Assembly (NCBI GenBank): GCA_035556495.1
Contig: DATMEW010000134.1
Location: forward strand, 1 to 28,016
Direction of reading: 5' to 3'
Source: CANKHJ01 sp035556495
Lineage (GTDB): Bacteria; Pseudomonadota; Alphaproteobacteria; Rhizobiales; Xanthobacteraceae
DNA length: 28,016 bases
Of this stretch, positions 23,355-28,016 are shown one piece after another. Each line of letters opens with the position of its first letter. Position 1 is the stretch's first letter. The position numbers and the translations under genes are program-made. The notes beneath the pieces were generated by a model. The model made no database searches and was not told the DNA's origin. It worked only from the letters and a program-made list of their open reading frames with translations.

Positions 23355-23903
23355 ATGGCATCCGACAGTTCCGAAGTCTGGCACGGCACCACCATCCTGA
23401 CGGTGCGCAAGAACGGCGTCGTGGCCGTGGGCGGCGATGGGCAGGTGTCCATCGGCCAGACCATCATGAAGGGCAACGCCCGCAAGGTGCGCCGGATCGG
23501 GAAAGGCGACGTGATCGGCGGCTTTGCCGGGGCGACGGCGGACGCCTTCACCCTGTTCGAGCGGCTGGAATCCAAGCTGGAGCAGTATCCCGGCCAGCTC
23601 CTGCGCGCCTCGGTGGAACTCGCCAAGGAATGGCGGACGGACCGCTACCTGCGCCGGCTGGAGGCCATGATGATCGTGGCCGACGCCGAGGTCTCGCTGG
23701 TCCTGACCGGCAACGGCGACGTGCTGGAGCCGGAAAACGGCGTCGCCGGCATCGGCTCCGGCGGCAACTATGCCCTCTCCGCCGCCCGCGCCCTGCTCGA
23801 CGGCCCGCTGGAGGCCGAGGCCATCGTCCGCAAGTCCCTCGATATCGCCGCCGACATCTGCGTCTATACCAACCGCAACCTCACCATCGAGACCATCGGA
23901 TGA
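23355..23903 (+). CDS. hslV: ATP-dependent protease peptidase subunit HslV (ClpQ)
   Basis: HslV forms a double hexamer that degrades proteins unfolded by HslU, a bacterial relative of the proteasome. The 182-residue product has the N-terminal threonine nucleophile within WHGTTILTVRKNG. An 11-residue leader (MASDSSEVWHG) precedes it and must be removed to expose Thr12, unlike E. coli HslV, where only Met is removed. Other family marks are VGGDGQVSIGQTIMKGNA, FAGATADAFTLFE and ENGVAGIGSGGNYA. Its TGA overlaps the next ATG as ATGA. Confidence 0.97.
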   Translation: MASDSSEVWHGTTILTVRKNGVVAVGGDGQVSIGQTIMKGNARKVRRIGKGDVIGGFAGATADAFTLFERLESKLEQYPGQLLRASVELAKEWRTDRYLRRLEAMMIVADAEVSLVLTGNGDVLEPENGVAGIGSGGNYALSAARALLDGPLEAEAIVRKSLDIAADICVYTNRNLTIETIG

Positions 23904-24526
23904 GCGGCGCCGTCCCCGCTGCCGAAGGTGGAGATACGAGTGGCGATGCCACCCTCCGCCGCACCTTCGTTGCGGCCGTCCTGCTCGTCGCCGGCGCGCT
24001 GGCGCTGCAAGCCGTCATCCTGTTCGCCATGGGCCGGGTGCCGATCTGCGACTGCGGCACGGTGAAATTCTGGCACGGCGTCGTGAACAGTTCGGAGAAT
24101 TCCCAGCACCTGTCGGACTGGTACACCTTCTCCCACATCATCCACGGCTTCATCTTCTACTGGCTCGCCGGGCTGTTGCTGCCGAAAGCCGGCGTCCTGC
24201 CGCGCCTCGCGCTGGCGCTCGCCGTCGAAGTCGGCTGGGAGATCGTCGAGAATTCACCCTTCATCATCGAGCGCTATCGCGCCGCGACCATCTCGCTCGA
24301 TTATTACGGCGACAGCATCGTGAATTCCGTCGCGGACACCGCCTTCATGGTGCTGGGTTTCGCGATGGCGGCGCGGCTGCCGGTGTGGCTCACGGTGCTG
24401 ATCGCCATCATCTTCGAGATCGGCGTCGCGCTGGTGATCCGTGACAACCTCACCCTCAACGTGCTGATGCTGCTCTATCCGACCGAGGCGGTGCGCCAGT
24501 GGCAGTCCGGCCCGCCGCTGATCTGA
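23900..24526 (+). CDS. DUF2585 (UPF0314) membrane protein between hslV and hslU
   Basis: The 208-residue protein has an N-terminal membrane helix (about residues 23-45), then CDCGTVKFWHGVVNSSENSQ and DWYTFSHIIHGFIFYW. Two to three more membrane segments follow. EVGWEIVENSPFIIERYR and DYYGDSIVNSVADT lie between them. These conserved His, Glu, Asn and Asp residues in membrane-adjacent loops match DUF2585/UPF0314. The function is unknown, though the pattern would suit a metal-dependent membrane enzyme (inference). Translation is coupled to hslV by ATGA, and hslU starts 69 bases later. The placement is known from other Hyphomicrobiales. Confidence 0.85.
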   Translation: MSGAVPAAEGGDTSGDATLRRTFVAAVLLVAGALALQAVILFAMGRVPICDCGTVKFWHGVVNSSENSQHLSDWYTFSHIIHGFIFYWLAGLLLPKAGVLPRLALALAVEVGWEIVENSPFIIERYRAATISLDYYGDSIVNSVADTAFMVLGFAMAARLPVWLTVLIAIIFEIGVALVIRDNLTLNVLMLLYPTEAVRQWQSGPPLI

Positions 24527-24595
24527 AACTCAGGCAACCTGCGCTGCGGCGATGCACTCCTTGCTCTTCCCTTTTCCGATCCTACCTTGAGCGTC

Positions 24596-25903
24596 ATGAC
24601 CGAACTGTCTCCCCGCGAAATCGTCTCCGAACTCGACCGCTTCATCATCGGCCAGCACGACGCCAAGCGCGCCGTCGCCATCGCCCTGCGCAACCGCTGG
24701 CGGCGCCAGCAGCTTGAGGGCCATCTGCGCGAAGAGGTGCTGCCGAAGAACATCCTGATGATCGGCCCCACCGGCGTCGGCAAGACCGAGATTTCACGCC
24801 GGCTGGCGAAGCTCGCCAATGCGCCGTTCCTCAAGGTTGAGGCCACCAAATTCACCGAGGTCGGCTATGTCGGCCGCGACGTCGAGCAGATCATCCGCGA
24901 CCTGCTGGAAAGCGCCATCGCCATGACCCGCGAGCGCCGCCGCAAAGACGTAGAGGCCCGCGCTCAACTCGCGGCCGAAGAGCGCGTGCTCGACGCGCTG
25001 GTCGGCCCCGGCGCGGGACCGCCGACCCGCGACAGCTTCCGCCGCAAGCTGCGCGCCGGCGAGCTGGACGACAAGGAGATCGAGATCGAAGTGCAGGCCG
25101 GTGGCGGCGGCATGCCGATGTTCGAGATTCCCGGCATGCCCGGCGCGCAGATGGGCGCGGTCTCGCTCGGCGACATCTTCGGCAAGATGGGCGGCGGCCG
25201 CACGAAGACACGCCGCATCTCTGTTGCGGATTCTTATCCCGTACTGATCGCGGAGGAATCCGACAAGCTGCTCGACAGCGACCAGATCACCCAGGAGGCG
25301 ATCCGCTCGGTTGAGAATGACGGCATCGTCTTCCTCGACGAGATCGACAAGATCTGCGCGCGCGAGGGCCGCAGCGGCGCGGATGTCTCGCGCGAGGGCG
25401 TGCAGCGCGACCTGCTGCCGCTGATCGAGGGCACCGTCGTCGCAACCAAACATGGACAGGTGAAGACCGACCATATTCTGTTCATCGCCTCCGGCGCATT
25501 CCATGTCGCCAAGCCGTCCGACCTGCTGCCCGAGTTGCAGGGCCGGCTGCCGATCCGCGTCGAGTTGCAGGCGCTGACGCGGGCCGACTTCCGCCGCATC
25601 CTGACCGAGACGGAAGTCTCGCTCATCAAACAGAGCGTCGCGATGCTGGCGACGGAGAACGTCACCCTGACTTTTACGGACGACGCCATCGATGCCCTGG
25701 CCGATGTCGCCGTCGCGGTGAATGGCAGCGTGGAGAATATCGGCGCGCGGCGGTTGCAGACCGTGATCGAGCGGGTGCTGGACGAGATTTCCTTCGCCGC
25801 GCCGGATCGCGGCGGCGAGACCATCACCATCGATGCGGACTATGTGAATCGCCATATCGGCGATCTCGCCAGGAATGCCGACCTCAGCCGGTTCATTCTC
25901 TAG
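24596..25903 (+). CDS. hslU: HslVU protease ATPase subunit HslU (ClpY)
   Basis: HslU is the AAA+ unfoldase that feeds HslV. The 435-residue protein has the substrate-handling N-domain start SPREIVSELDRFIIGQHDAK, Walker A GPTGVGKT (57-64) and the pore-loop motif GYVGRDVEQI. The intermediate I-domain covers about 110-230 and is Gly/Met-rich around GGGGMPMFEIPGMPGAQM. Walker B is IVFLDEIDK (Asp248/Glu249). The C-terminal tail DLSRFIL is the part that docks into HslV and activates it. ATG 24596 gives MTELSPREIV; the TTG three codons upstream is unlikely. It is the last gene of the hslV operon. Confidence 0.98.
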   Translation: MTELSPREIVSELDRFIIGQHDAKRAVAIALRNRWRRQQLEGHLREEVLPKNILMIGPTGVGKTEISRRLAKLANAPFLKVEATKFTEVGYVGRDVEQIIRDLLESAIAMTRERRRKDVEARAQLAAEERVLDALVGPGAGPPTRDSFRRKLRAGELDDKEIEIEVQAGGGGMPMFEIPGMPGAQMGAVSLGDIFGKMGGGRTKTRRISVADSYPVLIAEESDKLLDSDQITQEAIRSVENDGIVFLDEIDKICAREGRSGADVSREGVQRDLLPLIEGTVVATKHGQVKTDHILFIASGAFHVAKPSDLLPELQGRLPIRVELQALTRADFRRILTETEVSLIKQSVAMLATENVTLTFTDDAIDALADVAVAVNGSVENIGARRLQTVIERVLDEISFAAPDRGGETITIDADYVNRHIGDLARNADLSRFIL

Positions 25904-26231
25904 AATTCCTACGGTATTCGATCGGTCTCAAGCGCCTTCGCGCAGCAGCGCGATGTTTCGCGCGACATAGGAATCTCCCTCGAAGGCACAGCGCAGATGC
26001 GTTTTGCTCCGGGAAAGCTCGCCATGATGGCAGCTTCCTTCCCGTAGCAATCTGTTCCCTACAAATGACCGGCGATCATCTTCAGGGCGTTTGCTGAAGC
26101 ATGATTGACTGCCGGTATCCTTCTCGTCGGGATGACCTGCCTGTGCCTGCATCTATCGCGGCATGTTCCTTCCAAAGACATGGCGAGAACGTTCTTCCTG
26201 TTGCGGCGCCACGAAACTTGCTTTGAATCAG
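25904..26231. other. Gene-poor junction after hslU with possible gene remnant
   Basis: No well-supported gene lies here, and base composition is less G+C-rich than in the flanks. A minus-strand frame of 74 codons at 25928-26152 reads like coding sequence at its end (AFEGDSYVARNIALLREGA). It has no family I recognise and no clear start, so it may be the decayed 3' end of a lost gene. Small structures include an inverted repeat CTTCAG/CTGAAG (26080-26085 and 26094-26099) and the palindrome AGAACGTTCT (26186-26195), about 90 bases before the Bug gene start. The palindrome could be an operator. Confidence 0.4.
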
Positions 26232-26278
26232 GCACTCCCGCGCGAGCCGATCCGCTTGCGCATATCTCCCGGGAGTGC
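26232..26278 (+). promoter_or_regulatory. Stem covering the Shine-Dalgarno of the Bug gene
   Basis: GCACTCCCG (26232-26240) is a perfect reverse complement of CGGGAGTGC (26270-26278). CGCGAG (26241-26246) continues the pairing with CTTGCG (26255-26260) with one G-U pair. The right arm contains the GGGAG at 26271-26275, six bases before the ATG. The same GGGAG is also in a 10-base palindrome, CTCCCGGGAG (26266-26275), so two competing folds are possible. This would reduce translation unless opened. Whether it is a regulator or a chance structure is untested. Confidence 0.5.
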
Positions 26279-26281
26279 ATC

Positions 26282-27265
26282 ATGCAGCCTGTTTCTTCTT
26301 TCTTCGCCGCGGGTTTGTTCGCGGCGATTTCCCTGTTTCTTCCCGGCCATCAGGCCGCGGCCCAGACATCATCGAACATCACGACCTCGAAGATCGTCTT
26401 TCCGTTTGCCGCCGGCGGCAGTGGCGATGCGCTGGCGCGCCTGATCGGCGATCGCATCCAGCCGCTGCTCAAGCGCAGCATCGTGGTCGAGAACCGCACC
26501 GGCGGCTCGGGCATGATCGGTATCTCCGCTGTCAAGAACGCGCCGAAGGACGGCAGCACCATCCTGCTCACGCCCATCGCACCGATGTCGATCTTTCCGC
26601 ACACCTACAAATCGCTCGACTACGATCCCGTGAAGGATTTCACGCCGATCACCCAGATCGTCCGCTTCGATTATGGTTTCGCCATCAACAAGGATATCCC
26701 CGCGAAGAATATCGAGGAGCTCATCGCCTGGCTGAAGGACAATCCGAACCGCGCCAACTACGGCTCGCCCGGTGTCGGCGCGCTGCCGCAATTCACCGGC
26801 ATCCTGTTCGGCGAAAAGACCGGGCTGTCGTTCAATCACATCCCCTATCGCGGCTCGATCCCGGCGATCACCGATCTCATCGGCGGCCAGATCTCCAGCG
26901 TCATCCTGCCGATCAGCGACTTGATCCAGTTCCACAGGGACGGCAAGCTGCGGCTCATTGCGGTGTCGGGCACACAGCGTTCCGCACTGGTGCCCGATGT
27001 GCCGACCTTCCGGGATGCCGAACTCGATATCGTCTCCAACGGCTGGTACGGCTTCTATGCGCCCGCCGGCACACCTGCCGACGAAATCAGCCGGCTCAAT
27101 GCGGCGATCATTCAGGTCGCCAACAGTCCGGACGTGAAGACGCGCACGCTCGACTTCGGCTTCGAGGCCATCAGCGGCACGCCGGAGGAACTCGCCGCCC
27201 TCCAGAAGAGCGATTCCGACAAATGGGGACCGGTGATCAGGAAGTCGGGCTTCGTATCGGAATGA
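26282..27265 (+). CDS. Bug family tripartite tricarboxylate transporter substrate-binding protein
   Basis: The 327-residue periplasmic protein has a signal peptide (MQPVSSFFAAGLFAAISLFL, cleavage likely after AAA). The Bug/TctC fold follows, with IVFPFAAGGSGDALARLIGDR, VVENRTGGSGMIG, NHIPYRGSIPAITDLIGGQI and GWYGFYAPAGTPADEI. Bug proteins bind small carboxylates or similar ligands for TctAB permeases. Many are orphans, as here: no TctA or TctB gene is nearby. ATG 26282 has GGGAG six bases upstream and places the signal peptide correctly; the open frame back to 26105 is not needed. It sits between hslU and the mazEF-like pair, probably as an acquired insert. The ligand is unknown. Confidence 0.92.
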   Translation: MQPVSSFFAAGLFAAISLFLPGHQAAAQTSSNITTSKIVFPFAAGGSGDALARLIGDRIQPLLKRSIVVENRTGGSGMIGISAVKNAPKDGSTILLTPIAPMSIFPHTYKSLDYDPVKDFTPITQIVRFDYGFAINKDIPAKNIEELIAWLKDNPNRANYGSPGVGALPQFTGILFGEKTGLSFNHIPYRGSIPAITDLIGGQISSVILPISDLIQFHRDGKLRLIAVSGTQRSALVPDVPTFRDAELDIVSNGWYGFYAPAGTPADEISRLNAAIIQVANSPDVKTRTLDFGFEAISGTPEELAALQKSDSDKWGPVIRKSGFVSE

Positions 27266-27302
27266 CCGCGTCCCGTCCGGTTTGCCGGATCGGCCACCGG
27301 AG

Positions 27303-27620
27303 CTAATCCGCGAACAGCTCGCGCAGCACCGCGAGCGCGGCGGCCAGCGTCTTGCGATCCGCCGCGCCCTGCCTGCGCACGAAATGGGATTTGGACAGCG
27401 CCTGAAGCTGGTCGCAGACCAGAACGCCGTCAATCTCCTTGATCGTGATGACCGGCCGGAACGAGACCGGCCGGCCGCCGCGCAGCACGGGCACGGCCAG
27501 CACAGTGTCGAGCCGCTCCAGCAGAACATCCGGTGACACAATAAGGCACAGCCGCTCCGCTCGGACATCTTCGCTGAGCGCGACGCCATCATTCACCAGC
27601 CAGATGTCGCCACGTTTCAC
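27303..27620 (-). CDS. MazF/PemK-type endoribonuclease toxin
   Basis: The 105-residue protein starts KRGDIWLVND, the typical MazF/PemK opening, and has CLIVSPDVLLERLDTVLAVPV and GVLVCDQLQALSK. These match the beta-barrel mRNA interferase family. The usual RP-containing loop after the first strand is altered (RAERLCLIVS), so activity should not be assumed. The start is GTG 27620, which overlaps the antitoxin stop as GTGA. The longer frame to 27653 is antitoxin shadow. It is the second gene of the pair and converges on the Bug gene, 37 bases between stops. Confidence 0.87.
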   Translation of the reverse strand: MKRGDIWLVNDGVALSEDVRAERLCLIVSPDVLLERLDTVLAVPVLRGGRPVSFRPVITIKEIDGVLVCDQLQALSKSHFVRRQGAADRKTLAAALAVLRELFAD

Positions 27621-27862
27621 GACATCGCCTTTTCTGGCTGCGGCGCGCGCCACACGGCGGCATGCTCGCCAGCCGCCGCCAAGGATGCGGCATCCGCCGC
27701 CCAGCGCTGGCGGGCGTCGTCGGCAAGCGCGGCGATCACGATGCGGCCCTTGCGGACCCGCAGATCGATCGCGCCACCGGGGGCGAGACCGATCTCCGCC
27801 AGCATTGGTTTCGGGATCAGGACTCCATGGGAATTGCCCATCCGCCGGATGGTGGTGCGCAT
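27617..27862 (-). CDS. MazE/AbrB-type antitoxin
   Basis: The 81-residue protein begins MRTTIRRMGNSHGVLIPKPM and continues LRVRKGRIVIAAL, the SpoVT/AbrB swapped-hairpin DNA-binding fold of MazE antitoxins. The C-terminal part (about residues 50-81) is the likely toxin-binding tail. It would neutralise the downstream MazF-like protein and repress its own promoter. ATG 27862 lies 35 bases after the smr stop. Two palindromes lie just upstream. The GTGA overlap with the toxin gene supports the pairing. Confidence 0.88.
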   Translation of the reverse strand: MRTTIRRMGNSHGVLIPKPMLAEIGLAPGGAIDLRVRKGRIVIAALADDARQRWAADAASLAAAGEHAAVWRAPQPEKAMS

Positions 27863-27872
27863 ATCCGATCTC

Positions 27873-27911
27873 GTGATCACATCATGATAACGGAAGGCTA
27901 CGGCTTGCGAA
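27873..27911 (-). promoter_or_regulatory. Candidate mazE promoter with twin palindromic operator
   Basis: On the minus strand TTCGCA (27906-27911) and TATCAT (27884-27889) form a sigma-70-like pair with a 16-base spacer. Two perfect 8-base palindromes abut each other at 27873-27880 (GTGATCAC) and 27881-27888 (ATCATGAT). They cover most of the -10 element and the expected start of transcription. This suits autorepression by the antitoxin or toxin-antitoxin complex, but it is inference. The -35 element lies inside the smr 3' end. Confidence 0.4.
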
Positions 27912-28016
27912 TACGGATGTACAGCGCCCCCTCGCCGCCGTGGCCGATCGCCGCGGTTTCGAAGCCGGTCACCATCCTGCGAAAGGCTGGCAGCCCGAGC
28001 CACAGGGGCACCTCGC
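27898..28016 (-). CDS. Smr/MutS2 C-terminal domain protein (3' end only)
   Basis: The last 39 codons of a minus-strand gene run off the window edge and end at TAG 27898-27900. The reading is VPLWLGLPAFRRMVTGFETA then AIGHGGEGALYIRIRKP. GHGGEGALY is the Smr-domain signature of the GxGxG-like loop followed by a final basic strand. The domain is found in MutS2 and in small DNA/RNA endonucleases. In related genomes an Smr gene often lies next to hslU; here about 2 kb separates them. The N-terminal part cannot be judged. Confidence 0.75.
   Translation of the reverse strand, partial: EVPLWLGLPAFRRMVTGFETAAIGHGGEGALYIRIRKP

Noticed and set aside
24794..25855. 353-codon minus-strand frame opposite hslU
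   Set aside because: No recognisable protein features; shadow of hslU.
1..28016. tRNA, rRNA, CRISPR arrays, known riboswitches and phage genes
   Set aside because: I looked for these on both strands and found nothing with the needed structure or repeats; short non-coding RNAs cannot be excluded by eye.

Overview
The window is about 28 kb of high-G+C DNA. It looks like the chromosome of an alphaproteobacterium, probably order Hyphomicrobiales (Rhizobiales). The case rests on gene order I know from that group and on protein families common there: hisB-DUF2628-hisH-hisA-hisF-hisE-coaA, hslV-DUF2585-hslU, dapB-gpmA near nth-DUF2244, and an OlsB-type acyltransferase. Coding density is high. Most genes are housekeeping genes with 4-nt start/stop overlaps typical of operons. 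I see no rRNA, tRNA, CRISPR array, phage genes or complete insertion sequence.

Layout. 1-2.8 kb: typA/bipA (minus) diverging from an Rnk/GreA-C-type regulator. 2.8-4.3 kb: a Tat-exported flavin amine oxidase. 4.5-6.2 kb: a YiiX-type permuted papain-fold hydrolase and an EI24/CysZ-like membrane protein. 6.2-8.7 kb: a DNA-repair group with endonuclease III (nth), DUF2244 and an HTH-alkyltransferase fusion. 8.8-12.1 kb: a minus-strand group with phhB, an FMN reductase, pyrF, dapB and gpmA, serving pterin, pyrimidine, lysine/cell-wall and glycolytic metabolism. 12.4-14.0 kb: the YifB/ComM AAA+ ATPase. 14.05-14.25 kb: a gene-free foldback (MITE-like) element. 14.7-18.3 kb: a hybrid histidine kinase followed by olsB (ornithine lipid synthesis). 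18.4-23.2 kb: the minus-strand his operon ending in coaA. 23.4-25.9 kb: hslV-DUF2585-hslU, divergent from hisB. 25.9-27.9 kb: an apparently accessory insert with a lone Bug-type periplasmic binding protein and a mazEF-like toxin-antitoxin pair. From 27.9 kb: the 3' end of an Smr-domain gene, which in relatives usually lies close to hslU.

I find no clearly new multi-gene defence or metabolic system. The strongest non-standard signals are non-coding. There is an 85-bp double hairpin between ada-like and gpmA whose two arms differ only by compensatory changes. There is a ~205-bp nested foldback element at 14.05-14.25 kb. A stem covers the Shine-Dalgarno of the Bug gene. Two abutting 8-bp palindromes lie over the probable mazE promoter. 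Start sites were chosen from Shine-Dalgarno spacing, 4-nt overlaps and family alignment from memory. No database search was possible.
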